From: Shinisaurus crocodilurus
Lineage: Eukaryota > Chordata > Lepidosauria > Squamata > Shinisauridae
Length of the DNA stretch: 64,000 nt
Assembly (NCBI GenBank): GCA_021292165.1
Contig: CM037877.1
Location: forward strand, 125,430,402-125,494,401
Direction: 5' to 3'
Part shown: piece after piece, positions 11,567 through 22,255 of the stretch
How the letters are laid out: every line of letters begins with the position of its first letter
How positions within the stretch are numbered: the stretch's first letter is position 1
Translations under genes and position numbers: made by a program
The notes under the pieces: generated by a model
What the model was told of the DNA's origin: nothing
Seen by the model: only the letters and a program-made list of their open reading frames with translations
Databases searched by the model: none

Positions 11567-11995
11567 GGCCTGGCCGGTGCTGGCGGCCGGCGCTGCTTCA
11601 GGAGCGCCGGGGCTTCCCCGCCCGGGCCCAGAATGGCGGCGGCGCGTCCTCGCGCCGGATTAGGAAGCGGCTACAGAGGCCCCTCTTCTCCGCCGGCTGG
11701 GCACGGGAGTTGGCCCGGCCGGCGCTGCTTCAGGAGCGCCGGGGCTTCCCTGCCCGGGCCCGGCCTGGCGGCGGCGCGGCCTCAGCACCGGATTAGAAAG
11801 GAGCTACAGAGGCCCCTCTTTCTTCGCCAGCCGGGCACGGGAGTTGGCCCGGCCGGTGCTGCTTCAGGAGCGCCGGGGCTTCCCCGCCCAGGGCCCGGGC
11901 TGGCGGCGCCGCATCCTCACCAGGTAGGGAAGGGGCTGCAGAGGCCCCTCTTCCCCGCTGGCCGGGCACGGGAGTTGGCCCGGCCGGCGCTGCTT
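11567..11995 (+). repeat. GC-rich minisatellite, about 3.5 units of 125-130 bp
   Basis: Each unit runs ggcccggccggcgctgcttcaggagcgccggggcttccc, then cgggccc, ggcggcggcgc, a ggattag-type link and ctacagaggcccctctt, ending ggcacgggagt. Units start near 11567, 11711, 11847 and 11971. The 278-codon frame across it (11561-12397) arises from the repeat and GC bias and is not called as a gene. Confidence 0.85.
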
Positions 11996-12049
11996 TTTTT
12001 CTATTTTCCCCCTAAAAACTTCCCCATGCGCCTGCCCTGTCTCCCTTCT

Positions 12050-12090
12050 CCTGCTTCCCCTCCTCCTCCTCCTCCTCCTCCTCCCCCTCC
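12050..12090 (+). repeat. (TCC)n microsatellite
   Basis: Pure TCC/CTC triplets at about 12053-12090, within the GC-rich interior of hAT copy 1. Confidence 0.9.
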
Positions 12091-12959
12091 TGCAAAAGGT
12101 AAAGCATTCCTGTCTGCCTCCGGTCCACTCGGGTCCTCTTCGTTCTCTTTCTGCCTCCTCCGCTGCTGTCCGCAGAAAAACTCTCTGCTCCTCCTCCTCT
12201 GCTGTCTGCAAAAAACCTTCACCAGTGGCGTGATGCTGACTCACGCCCGCTGGGAGAGACTGGCCAGGAGCGGCCGCTTCGCCCCCACCCCCTGCTCTCG
12301 ATCTCTGTTCAAGCGACCTATGGCTCACTTGCCAGCACAGCGGTCCCCACGTGCCAGCTGTGGCACGCGTGCCATAGGTTCGCCATCACTGACCTAGACC
12401 AAAAATCATATCCTAACCTTTCCTTCAAATCATACTTAATAGATTTCCTGCATAAAGCCATGTATGTTGATTCAGTACTTCTGCACTATTTCAGTAAGTT
12501 TAGCCCTTCCAAGGAATGTAAACCCATCTTCTCTAATGTAATTTGTAGCCACTGTGATAAAGCTTATTTCCCAAGCTTTTACTCAACTAGAGTGAGTTAG
12601 GTTGTCTTAACGTTTTAATAGTACCTCTTGCTGCAACTGTCCAGCTGTAACTAAGCTTTTTTTTCATGATCTCTGTGCATCACACATATGGGCTCTGCGC
12701 CTGCGGTGAGCCTTCTTCAGAAAATTCTTTAGCTGAGCTGAACTGGGCGGGAGCCCCTCCCCCATTGTGCTTGCTCCTCAGCATGGCTCCCGCCCATTCC
12801 CTCAGTTCCTCTTCGACCGCCTATTGCTGGTAGTCTTTCTTCAATTCTAATCCTTTCTCCTCCTTCACTCTTTGTCCTGTAAAAAAAAAGAAAAAAAGTT
12901 AATCCCCATTTTTTCTTCGGCCTGATCTTCCTTCAAAGCTTTCCTTAATCTACTTAATA

Positions 12960-15249
12960 ATGGCTCTTAAAGCCCCCTTTAGGGAATGCTCTGGCTGCAA
13001 GGCTAAATTGCCTCCAGCTGATGGTCACGCATTATGCCTTATTTGTTTGGGACCAGAGCATATAGTAGAGAAATGTAAACATTGTCAGGCCTTTACAAAG
13101 CCTACAAGGAAACAGAGGGCCCTAAAACTTAAAACTTCGCTGTGGCAGCAGATGCTTTCCGCAGCAGGCCCCTCTATGCCTCGGGCAACAACAACGAAAA
13201 CGGCTACCCCTCAGACTGGGGACCAAGATGAGTCGGCTTTAAGGGAAAAGGACAGAAAAACCAAAAAGCGTTCCAAAGACGAGAGGAAAGAGAGAGAGGC
13301 CCCCAAGGCGAAAAGCCCAAAACATGGCTGGCCTCTCTCTGAGCCCGCAACTCCTGCCCATTCGGCCATGAGTCGCGCAGCGTCGACATCGCCTCCTTGA
13401 GTCGAGAGACCAGCTTCGAGCTCGTCTCACCGATCGAAGCTGCTTTTGCCAACCAGGCAACAGACCTCTGCACCTCCGACTCCCAAAAAATCCAAGGAAT
13501 CTTTGGTGCATATCGTTTCTGTTTCAGAAGGGGAAATACTGGACTCCCCAACGCCTGTCCCAACCGTCTCTCCGAGACCCGAGCGTGCACAATCGCCACG
13601 AAGGAGCTGGTCCATCTTGACGACTCCTTCTTGGCATCGAAGCGGAAAGTCCCGCTCGACATCGATGTCATTGTCTTCGCGCTCCTTTTTGCATCGATAT
13701 GCATGCACTTATCGAAGGGACGATGTACGCCACCAGCAACGCTGCACTCCTCCTTGGGATCGAAGGGAGAGAGAAAGCGCCGACATCGATGCAGACCAGG
13801 ATCGACGTGATCGATCTCGACAACGCTCGGCTGGCCGTTCGACTCAACACCGAAGTTCTTCTGATGTCGACCGCCGCCATCGAGATCGGAGCAGCTCTAT
13901 CGACGACGACCGCCACTCTCGGTCTTGATATCGTCGATTCCATAAGGAGCGTTCCCAACGACACGAGCACCGCTGTCGAGACCGAAGGAAATCAGTTGAA
14001 AGCGACCGTCGATCTCGAAGACGGTCCATCGACACCGAACGCTTGATTCGCCACCGAAGCCACCTCGATGCTGAACGCTCGATCCGATGCCGAAGCCCTC
14101 TTGGTACCGAGCGTCACGATTGACACCGTGAGCACTCCAGTCACCATAAGGCAGCAGCCAAGTCCACCTCTAAAAAGGGCACAGCTGCCGCCACCACAGC
14201 TACAGCAGTGGAAAAGCATCCACAATCACGCAAGGAATCCTCCTCTGAACTACCCTACTCCAACAGTGACTCTGAAATTTCAGGTCTGCCTGATTCATCT
14301 CCAGATCTGCAGATTGGGGCCCAGGTATCTACGTCTCCTACAGAAGACTTGGGCACATTCTCAGACCACATGATGCGAATGACAGCAGCTCTGGGTATCG
14401 ATATACAAACAGAAGAGCCAGAGGTGGAGGACCCTGTATACAACTTGATCCTGGCGACCCAAACATCCCCCACGCTGGTACCTTATCTGCCTTACTTATT
14501 AAAGACAGTAAAGAACACGTGGAAGACTCCAACTGCCATTCCACCAGTGGGCAAAAGATTGGAGTCACTCTACAGGGTGCAGCCTGAAGGGGCAAAATTT
14601 TTATTTTCCCACCCAGCACCAAATTCTATTATAGTGGAGTCAGCCCAGTCTTCATCGTCCAAGCAGCACACTACCCCTACAGACCAGGAGGGGAAAAAAA
14701 CTGGACACCTGTGGCAGGCGCATCTATGCATCCGGATCCCTGGGGTTAAAGGTTAGCAACTACCAGGCGATCATGGCGCGTTACCAACACTTCTTAATAG
14801 AAAAGTTGGGGAACATCTGTGACGACCTGCCAACAGAAAGAAGAGACCTGGCAAGAGCTTTGCAAGCGGAAGCAATGAGCATCTCAGCGCTGCAGATGAA
14901 CAACGCCAGGCACCAAACGGACTGCCATGCCAGATCTCTTATTGGTGCTGTCTCATTAAGGCGTCATGCGTGGCTTAGATCAACAGCATTAAATAATGAT
15001 GTCAAAGCCCGCATAGAAAATCTTTCGTTTGACGGAGAGGGTCTCTTCAACGAAAAAATAGACGATTCTCTGGATGCCGCCCAAAAGGCTAAAGTTTCTG
15101 CACAGAAGATGGGTCTTGGGACCCTGCCGTGTCAAAAGCAATTCAAACTGCGGCAGTGGACCAGGTTCCCTTCTTCTTCAGCTCCTTTTCGGCCAAGGTA
15201 CCAGCAAAGAGGGCAAGACACGCGCCCTCAAGACAAACCTGCTGCTTGA
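12960..15249 (+). pseudogene. DIRS gag-like protein, broken
   Basis: The start at 12960 gives MALKAPFRECSGCKAKL, a cysteine/histidine cluster (CxxC...HxxC...C..C over residues about 10-45) typical of the N-terminus of vertebrate DIRS gag. It is followed by a basic K/R/E region up to a stop at about 13400. The reading then moves to another frame (13446-13928) rich in RS, RD and DRR dipeptides. It resumes at 14208-14756 (EDLGTFSDHMMRMTAALGI) and 14773-15249, where RRHAWLRSTALNNDVKARI and FDGEGLFNEKIDDSLD are DIRS gag C-terminal signatures. At least three frame changes make it non-functional. Confidence 0.8.
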
Positions 15250-15299
15250 ACAAGAAGACCCTTCCAGCAGACAAGGTACCAGGGTCCTAGGAGGACTGG

Positions 15300-15445
15300 G
15301 GCAGTAGGCAAATGTCACATTTGACTCCCCCACCATACTAAAAGGAAAATATCCACCGGACATGACAAAGAAACTGACTATGACAAATATACTGGACATG
15401 ACAAAACCACCAAATTTGACAAACCCAAAGAATATGACAACAAGC
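15300..15445 (+). repeat. Degenerate ATGACAAA-rich tandem tract
   Basis: Short imperfect repeats (atgacaaagaaactg, atgacaaatatactgg, atgacaaaaccaccaaa, ttgacaaacccaaag, atgacaac) in the gag-RT spacer of DIRS copy 1. Spacing is irregular. Confidence 0.6.
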
Positions 15446-16062
15446 CCAGGGCCAGTAATCTCCTATACAGACAGACTGGCCGCGTGCTTCCCGTCGTGGC
15501 ACTCCATCACGACGGACCGCTGGGTTCTCAAGATCATCCAGCACGGGTATCAGATCGAATTCGACGTCCTCCCTCCTTTCCTTGGCATCAGTACCACAGA
15601 GCCCACTCCACCATTGTTGGAGGAGGTAGACACTCTGTTGCAGAAGGGCGCCATCCAGCCTGTCCACCCACATCACCTCCAGGAGGGGCTCTATTCGTGG
15701 TACTTCACAGTGTCGAAGAAGGGAGGAGGACTTCGACCGATCTTGGAGCTCTGACTTGTCAACTTCTTCATAACAACAAAGAAGTTCAGAATGGTCGCCA
15801 TCCAGCCGATATTGCCTCTACTTCGCAAGACAGATTGGTTCGCGTCGATAGACCTGCAGGACGCATACTTTCACATCGCCATTCATCAAGACAGTCGGAA
15901 GTACCTGCGGTTCAAAATAGGAGACGAGGCATATCAATTCGTGGTTCTTCCCTTCGGCCTCTCCACCGCTCCAAGGGTGTTCACAAAGTGCATGGCGGCA
16001 GTCTGTGCGAGTCTACGCGCCAGAGGGATTCGGATTCAGATCTTCCCGTATCTCGACGATTG
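15362..16062 (+). pseudogene. DIRS reverse transcriptase, truncated after YLDD
   Basis: RT in two frames: 15362-15754 (RLAACFPSWHSIT, GISTTEPTPPLLEEV, LLQKGAIQPV, FTVSKKGGGLRPILEL) and 15791-16063 (FASIDLQDAYFHI = motif A, FGLSTAPRVFTK = motif B, FPYLDD = catalytic motif C). A stop or frame change lies between them near 15754. The protein is cut right after YLDD by the CR1 insertion. The RT is of the DIRS/Ngaro/Ty3-like type, quite unlike CR1 RT (FADD). Confidence 0.85.
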
Positions 16063-16906
16063 AAGACAGAAACAAAATTCAAAAGTGACCTCGATAGGCT
16101 GGAGCGCTGGGCCGAAAACAACAGAATGAAATTTAATAGGGATAAATGCCAAGTGCTGCACCTAGGGAGAGGAAAGCAAATGCAGAGTTACAGAATGGGG
16201 GACACTTGGCTCAACAATACTACAAGTGAGAAGGATCTTGGAATTGTGGTAGATCACAAACTGAATATGAGCCAGCAATGCGATGTGGCTGCAAAGAAGG
16301 CAAATGCAATTTTGGGCTGTATTAATAGAAGTATAGCTTCCAAATCGCGGGAAGTGATAATTCCCCTTTACTCGGCACTGGTTAGGCCTCATCTTGAGTA
16401 CTGCGTCCAGTTCTGGGCACCTCACTTTAAGAAGGACATAGACAAACTGGAGAGGGTTCAGAGGAGGGCAACAAGGATGATAAAGGGACTAGAAACAAGG
16501 CCCTATGAGGAGAGACTGAAAGAACTGGGCATGTTTAGCCTTCAGAAGAGGAGACTGAGGGGAGATATGATCGCACTCTTCCAGTATTTGAAGGGATGTC
16601 ACACAGAGGAGGGCAAGGATCTCTTCTCGATCATCCCAGTTTGCAGGACACGGAATAATGGGCTCAAGTTACAGGAACCTAGATTCCACCTAAACATCAG
16701 GAAAAATTTCCTGACTGTCAGAGCAATAAGACAATGGAATCAACTACCTAGGGAGGTCGTGGGCTCTCCCACTCTGGAGGCATTCAAGGTGCAGCTGGAC
16801 AGACATCTGTCAGGGATGCTTTGACCTGGATTCCTGCATTGAGCAGGGGGTTGGACTCGATGGCCTTGTAGGCCCCTTCCAACTCTAGTTTTCTATGATT
16901 CTATGA
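16063..16906 (+). mobile_element. CR1 LINE copy 2, 5'-truncated, inside DIRS copy 1
   Basis: Starts abruptly within the RT domain (EDRNKI-like words), runs open through 16824 ([54 protein letters not shown], to a stop after RHLSGML), then has the CR1 3' end ggggttggactcgatggccttgtaggccccttccaactc and the terminal ctatgattctatga repeats. 5' truncation with an intact 3' end is typical of target-primed insertion. Confidence 0.93.
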
Positions 16907-17340
16907 TCCCACGAGTGGCAGCTGGATCCAGAGATACGTCATTGGATCTTCTCAATCTGGGGTCATCCACAAGTAGACCTTTTCGCCACGTCAGAGAACA
17001 CCGCATGCCGCCTTTTCTGCAGCAGAGCAGCGTCAGATCCAGACTCCATTACAGACGCCTTTATGATGCAGTGGTCGGGGCATCTGTTCCACATCTTCCT
17101 GCCTCTTCCTCTGTTGACACGAGTCGTCTCAAGAGTCTGGACCGACAGGACGGACTGTATCCTGATAGCGCCATGGTGGCCCAGGCAGCTGTGGTTCCCT
17201 CAACTTCTGCATCTCTCCACAGGGGAATACCGGTCGCTTCCCATCATGCCAACCCTGCTAACGCAAGCTCAAGGCAATATTCAGCACCCAGACCTAAAGA
17301 GCCTCTCCCTCATGGCGTGCAGGATTCGACGCTGATGATA
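16907..17340 (+). pseudogene. DIRS RNase H C-terminal part
   Basis: The frame beginning near 16912 reads EWQLDPEIRHWIF, then WGHPQVDLFATSEN and DRTDCILIAPWWPRQLWFPQL. These are the conserved end of the DIRS RT/RNase H polyprotein (a leucine/tryptophan-rich block ahead of the recombinase). The thumb and most of RNase H that should lie between YLDD and this point are missing. Confidence 0.75.
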
Positions 17341-18400
17341 CAAGACCTACCAATTGCCATCCGTAATATTCTGCAAGCTGCCCGGAAGCCATCTACAAGG
17401 GCATCTTACGCTAGAAAATGGATAGGCTTTACAAACTTTGTTACCCAGTCTGGACAAGACCCCAAAACTTGCCCAATACAATCAGAGTACTTACACACAC
17501 TAATGCTGAGGGGCTTGAAATTATCATCAATAAAAGTTTATTTGGCAGCAATATCAGCCAATAGGCCTTATACTGCCACAGGAACAGTCTTCACTCACCT
17601 ACTAACAAAACAGTTCCTGAAAGGCCTACGGAACATCATTCCTCCAGTCAAAAACTTAATACCGGTTGGGACCTGCCACTAGTGTTGCGTGCACTCCAAC
17701 AAAAACCATCTGAGCCGCTCGCAACGACAGACCACTGATTGCTGACGTGGAAAACAGCTTTCCTGGTCACCATCACATCTGCAAGGAGGTCCAGTGAATT
17801 CTGTGCACTAAGAGAAGACTCCCTATATGGTCTTCCATAAAGACAATGTGATTGTCAGACCTGATTCTTCTTTTGTGCCAAAAGTGGTGTCTGAGTTCCA
17901 TACCAGCCAAGACATAGTCCTTCCAGAATACTTCCCGAACCCATCTACCGACTTGGAAAGGAAGATGCACGCACTAGACGTGCGACGTGCCCTGGCTTTT
18001 TACAAGGATCGAACAGCTTCGTTCAGGCAAACATCGCAGCTGTTCGTCTGTTATGGAGGCAAATCAAAAGGCCAGCCTGTGTCCAGACAAAGATTTGTGA
18101 AATGGATTGTAGAGACAATTACTCTTGCGTACCAGATAGCACACAAAGAGTTACCTGGTTCAGTGAGAGCACATTCAACCTGAGCGAAGTCTACGTCAGT
18201 GGCATTTGGAAAAGGCATCCCTCTACCAGAGCTATGTAGAGCAGCCACCAGGTCCATGCCATCGACATTCATAAGACATTATAGACTTGACCTTCGAGCT
18301 CGGGAAGCAAACGCCTTTGGCCGGGCAGTCCTCTCATCGTGTGTCGCTGTCCCGCCGCCGGTAAGTCAGCTTGTTACTCTGCCCATATGTGTGATGCACA
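17320..18400 (+). pseudogene. DIRS tyrosine recombinase, broken
   Basis: Phage-integrase-like recombinase used by DIRS elements for integration. The N-terminal SAM-like part is in 16903-17682 (LQAARKPSTRASYARKW, LKLSSIKVYLAAISANRP). A second frame, 17827-18183, has LDVRRALAFYKDRT and QRFVKWIVETI, and ends at a stop where the active-site block VRAHST-R should continue. A third, from 18199, reads SVAFGKGIPLPELCRAATRS then FIRHYRLDLR, containing the expected HxxR...HY residues. The stop at 18181 replaces an arginine codon (cga to tga). Several frameshifts lie near 17690-17820. Confidence 0.82.
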
Positions 18401-18480
18401 GAGACCACGAAGAAGGAGGACAGGTTGCTTACCTGTAACTGTAGTTCTTCGAGTGGTCATCTGTGCAGTCACAGAACCCA
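18368..18480 (+). repeat. DIRS copy 1 internal complementary region
   Basis: Contains gcccatatgtgtgatgcacagagaccacgaag (complement of the left ITR edge) joined to acaggttgcttacctgtaactgtagttcttcgagtggtcatctgtgcag (complement of the right ITR edge). It is the expected template for joining the element ends. Confidence 0.8.
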
Positions 18481-18589
18481 CCCATCCGTCCCCGCTCGGC
18501 GTCATTATCGATTTCCATGGACCTGCCAGTTCATTATATTATGAATGAATATGTTTTTAGTGTGATTCCACAACAATGAATGGTAACAC

Positions 18590-18815
18590 CAACATATATC
18601 TCTCGGTTCATGGGGCCACAATAGGCGGTCTCAGAGGAACTGAGGAAATGGGTGGGAGCCGTGCTGAGGAGCAAGCACGATGGGGGAGGGGCTCCCGCCC
18701 AGTTCACCTCAGCTAAAGAATTTTCCGAAGAAGGCTCAGCGCAGGTGCAGAGCCCATATGTGTGACTGCACAGATGACCACTCGAAGAACTACAGTTACA
18801 GGTAAGCAACCTGTC
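18590..18815 (-). repeat. DIRS copy 1 right inverted terminal repeat
   Basis: Reverse complement of 12665-12850: shared words include gagcccatatgtgtg, gctcccgcccagttcacctcagctaaagaattttc, gaggagcaagcac and gaactgaggaaatgggtggg. Ends near the acaggtaagcaacctgtcc palindrome. Confidence 0.85.
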
Positions 18816-19019
18816 CTTTTTGCTGAAGCAACTCTTCCTACATAATTGATACGCTGCATTTTAAACTGTAGTGCAATTTGTCATTGTGGGAAGTGGAGCA
18901 GCTGCTACAGCAAAATGTGAAAGCTGTGTGAATGGTTCTCTTGCACATGTGTAGCCCATTATGACCAATTTGCATGGCACTTTGCAGATAACATTGATCG
19001 CATCTGCCAAACTGAAGCA

Positions 19020-19110
19020 TAATCCAGACAAGGTGCTCCTGGTTAGTCAAAAGGAAGATCAGGGAATGTCAACCTTGTTCTGGATGGGGTTGCACTCCCC
19101 CTGAAGACTC
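19020..19110 (+). mobile_element. L2 LINE coding scrap
   Basis: aatccagacaaggtgctcctggt... ttgttctggatggggttgcactccccctga parallels 32405-32505 of the longer L2 copy (LNPDKTELL ... LVLDGIALPL). A short relic. Confidence 0.65.
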
Positions 19111-19310
19111 AGACTTGCAGTTTGCATGTTATGGGGGATTTCCTCTCCCCACTATTGGTACCACCTATGGGGAAACTACTCTTTCACTGAGCAGTCCCAC
19201 CTGTGGTTTTTTTTATTTATAACAAATGCTTATATTTCTGGGCCTAAGGAACTTGGTACCAGTATAACTCAGAGTTCCACAAGCTGACCCTTTCCTGCTG
19301 CAACCAGTTA

Positions 19311-19560
19311 CAGTAATACCTTGGATTGCAAGTAACTTGGTTTGAGAGCGTTTTGCAAGACAAGCAAATTTTTAAATATTTATTATTATTTTTTTGACTT
19401 GATATACAAGTGACGTCTTGCAATACAAGTACTGTAGTACGGCTTAAATTTAAAATCTCTGTACAAATTTTTTTGGGGGAATTTCGTTTTGATATACAAG
19501 TGTTTTGGATTACAAGCACATTTCCAGAACGAATTATGCTCTCAATCCAAGGCATGACTG
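19311..19560. mobile_element. Pogo/Tigger-like MITE, TA target site (copy 1)
   Basis: Termini CAGTAATACCTTGGATTG and CAATCCAAGGCATGACTG form an imperfect inverted repeat, flanked by TA on both sides (19309-19310, 19561-19562). The arms also carry cttggtttgagagcgttttgcaagacaag and the central gtactgtagtac palindrome. Non-coding, about 250 bp. TA duplication and CAGT ends fit the Tc1/mariner-pogo group. Confidence 0.85.
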
Positions 19561-19787
19561 TATGTTAGAATACTTTTAAAACCTTCTGTTAGCTGATATA
19601 AGAGGCATTGGCGTGACATGGGCACCAATGCTAGAGACAAATTGAACAATTAAACAAGTAATCTATTAAAGGGATATCTTGTACATAAGGGATTAGTAAT
19701 ATTTACTTTGGGCTTTTCAAAAGGCTACTTAGTGACAATTCTTTAGGACTCAAGAGACACTGTTGCTATTACAAGCCTCTAACAACA

Positions 19788-19893
19788 GGGTTGTTGTGAG
19801 GATAAAATGGAGAGGAGGAGGATTATGTAAGCCGCCTTGGGTTCCTTGAAGGAAAAAAGGCGGGGCATAAATATAATAAATAAATAAATAAAA
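19788..19893 (+). mobile_element. tRNA-derived SINE, 3' half
   Basis: Shares gggttgttgtgaggataaaatggagaggaggaggattatgtaagccgccttgggttcc and the (AAAT)n tail with the full copies at 33793 and 43578. The tRNA-like head is missing. Confidence 0.85.
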
Positions 19894-21020
19894 GGACTTC
19901 TTTTACCTCAGGCCGAATCCCCTAAACATCCACCCCAGCCAAATACCCTTACAACAAGGTCCAGCTTCGGGGTACAGTCTTCCTCTTGACACCCAAACTC
20001 CTCCCGTTGTGTTACTGGCTGCTTGGACGGTTTATCTTGGGTTTTACCACCCACTTGTATAAGTAGGGCAGCCTCTTGGCATAACACAGCCACCTGCTCC
20101 CTACTCCTGATCTTCACCAGCCACCTAAGGTTATCCTACCGAGAAAGAATAGCATAATATCTAAGTCTTAGCTATTCACATTCTTCTCAGTCCTTCACAC
20201 AACACCACACACCAACCAGAAGACTGTCTCCCTCTCTCTCCACAGACTAACTCTGACTAAACTCTGTCCACTGTCATACCTTAACTGTTGTTTCCCAACT
20301 GTTCTTTTCCATCTAGCTAGAATCCCCAGCCAATCAGAATAGAATTTACCTGATCCAGGCCCCATCTAACAATATTCAAAGCAATTGTCTATCTCTCACG
20401 TTTCAGAATGTCACTCAGCAACTACTTCACAGGCCTTTGACAGAAACAAAACAAGGTCTCAGGCCTACTCAGATACATTGTTGCCTCACAGAGGCCATAC
20501 AAAGTAATAATCCCAGAACAGAAATAGTTCTATACAGGAAATTTCTTCACAAGTGTACTCCTAGACTCGGCCCTGAACCTGATTGTTTCTTTCACTGGTC
20601 ATTTTCCTTTCCCTTTACTTCTAAAGGTACCTTGGCTCCTTTTCCTGATCTAGGAAATTATTGAACTTTTAATTTTTACCATTTGGAGAAGCCTTTGGCT
20701 GGGATAGTCCTGATCTTGGCATTCAGCCACCATTTTGGCAGTACTCTTTCACACCCTTTCTCAGTAACGGGCAAAAAATTATCCACTGCTATATTTTTCT
20801 CTGGAAAGTTTTCTGTTTCTAAAATGCATTGTTTCATAAAACCAGTAACTATAAATAGATACAATACCAGTAAAATTTGGCAATTTCAGTTTTAATTAAC
20901 TCTTCAAATTATAGCTCTCAAATTCCATATGTTCCATCAACTTGAAAGGGAGAATTGGAATTGCAGCTGCTGGCCCTGCAACCCAACCTCTGGGTGGGAT
21001 CCAAATTTACACTGGATCTA
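19894..21020. other. Unresolved intron 2 sequence
   Basis: Low-GC, pyrimidine-rich DNA with no convincing ORF and no terminal repeats that I can pair. It could be an old LTR fragment, but no primer-binding site or matching second LTR is seen. Confidence 0.4.
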
Positions 21021-21258
21021 CAGTAATACCTTGGATTGCAAGCATAATTTGTTCCGGAACCGTGCTTGTAATCCAAAACACTCTTATATCAAAGCGAGTC
21101 TCTGGCGGGCGTGAGCGGGGCCGATTTCGGCCCACTACGTCCACTCGAGGAGAGCGGTGCAAGACCTTGCTCGTTTATCAAGTCAAAATTTTTAAAAATT
21201 TTTGCTTGTCTTGCAAAATGCTCTCAGACCAAGTTACTGGCAATCCAAGGTATTACTG
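21021..21258. mobile_element. Pogo/Tigger-like MITE (copy 2)
   Basis: CAGTAATACCTTGGATTGCAAG at 21021 and ...CAATCCAAGGTATTACTG ending 21258, with TA at 21019-21020 and 21259-21260. The interior differs from copy 1 (ctggcgggcgtgagcggggccgatttcggcccac), so it is a separate subfamily. Confidence 0.85.
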
Positions 21259-21751
21259 TACTTCGCTGGTGGAAGTGGACTTTCCCACTGTCTCCTTCCC
21301 ACGGTAGCCCCCTGAAAATGCTGCACAGAGAGTCAGGAGATCGTGCTGAAAGGGATGAGCTATGGTGTGGGTGGGAGGTGGATCTCCAAAAATCAGGCAG
21401 AGGGACTTTCTGCAAGCAGATCCTGGATTGAACCCCACATATCTGTTTAGCTGAAGGAGAGAACTGGCTGTACACACATAAGGTCTGTGCATAGATGCAA
21501 TTCTCACCTTCTGCAGAAGACACGAGTTGTGGCATGTGGGTGCAATGAGAGCACAATGAGTACATGAGAACACAGCTCGTATTCAGGAAATATCTATATA
21601 TCTAACTTACCGCTCTTGTGGTGTGTACTTAATATGTGTGTTGTACTTAATATGTTGTGTTGTGGTGTGTACTTAATATGTTAAGTATTCAGTGCCTTCA
21701 TTTCAGTATTTAAACAAGGGGATGTATGCTTTTTAATTGTCATATATTAAA

Positions 21752-22075
21752 GCAGAGGTGGGGGGCCTTTTTTGGGCTGAGGGCTGCATTGTCCCCATTG
21801 GAAATCTTCTGTGGCCTGGAGCCAAAAGTGGGCAGGGCCACCACCCACACTCTTCCTTGCATACCTGTCTAATTCTCTATATTCCCCCTATACAGCAATT
21901 AGGCTTTTAAAAATCCTTGATTGGCATCAGTACAGGCTTTTAAAAAGCCTAATGGCTGGGCGAGAAGGGGAGAACGCGGGCCAGATGGGGAGACCCCTTG
22001 GGCTCTATCCAGCCCACAGTCTGTTCTTACAATTATTTTGTTTTACTAGTTTTTACAAGTAATCCAATAAAAAAA
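21752..22075 (+). repeat. Interspersed repeat with hAT-like left end
   Basis: Begins cagaggtggggggccttttttgggctgagggctgcattg, resembling the left end of the element at 34720 (cagaggtgtacaacctttttgaccctgagggctgtattg). It reaches caagtaatccaataaa... near 22070. The right terminus is not clear. Confidence 0.5.
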
Positions 22076-22125
22076 AATATCCAAGCAGAACCTTGAATTC
22101 ATTTGAACCCAATATTAACACCAGC

Positions 22126-22255
22126 CTTTCTCAACCTGGTGTCCTCCAGATGTTTTAGACTACAATTCCCAGCATTCCTGACCATTGGCCATGCTGATCA
22201 GGCTGATGAGAGTTGAATTCCAAAACATCTGGAGGGTACCCGGTTGGGGAAGGCT
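22126..22255. mobile_element. Short palindromic MITE (CAACCTGGTGTCCTCCAGATGTT)
   Basis: About 130 bp: tcaacctggtgtcctccagatgttttagactacaattccc is mirrored by ...ttgaattccaaaacatctggagggtacccggttgggga around a central ccattggccatgctgatcagg. A second copy is at 36256-36402. Confidence 0.8.

Larger units (their letters stand above)
10479..12391. mobile_element. Non-autonomous hAT transposon, copy 1 (8-bp TSD ACCTAGAC)
   Basis: Termini CAGTGATGGCGAACC (10479) and GGTTCGCCATCACTG (ending 12391), with a perfect 8-bp target duplication ACCTAGAC at 10471-10478 and 12392-12399, are diagnostic of the hAT superfamily. No transposase is present. The left part (to about 11190) is shared with copies at 27544 and 58063. 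The interior 11530-12300 is a GC-rich block with a minisatellite that those copies lack. A minus-orientation SINE fragment lies at 11453-11525. Confidence 0.9.
12663..18815 (+). mobile_element. DIRS-type tyrosine-recombinase retrotransposon, copy 1
   Basis: The left inverted terminal repeat starts near 12663 (catgatctctgtgcatcacacatatgggctctgcgc...). Its complement forms the right end at about 18590-18815 (...gcagagcccatatgtgtgactgcacagatgaccactcgaag). Just inside the right end (18368-18480) is an internal complementary region that matches the outer edges of both ITRs. This is the hallmark of DIRS elements, which replicate through a circle and integrate with a tyrosine recombinase instead of an integrase. 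Between the ends lie gag, RT, RNase H and YR remnants, split by a CR1 at 16063-16906. Confidence 0.9.

Noticed and set aside
11561..12397. 278-codon + strand ORF and the overlapping minus ORF (11864-12328)
   Set aside because: They arise from a GC-rich 125-130-bp minisatellite and a (TCC)n tract inside a hAT MITE. The repeats are preserved in sequence rather than in frame, and no domain is recognisable.
15484..16824. 446-codon ORF as one protein
   Set aside because: Its first third is the wrong frame of DIRS RT and its last two thirds are CR1 RT; the fusion results from the CR1 insertion.
19894..20700. A solo LTR
   Set aside because: Looked for TG...CA ends, a target duplication and a second copy; none could be paired.
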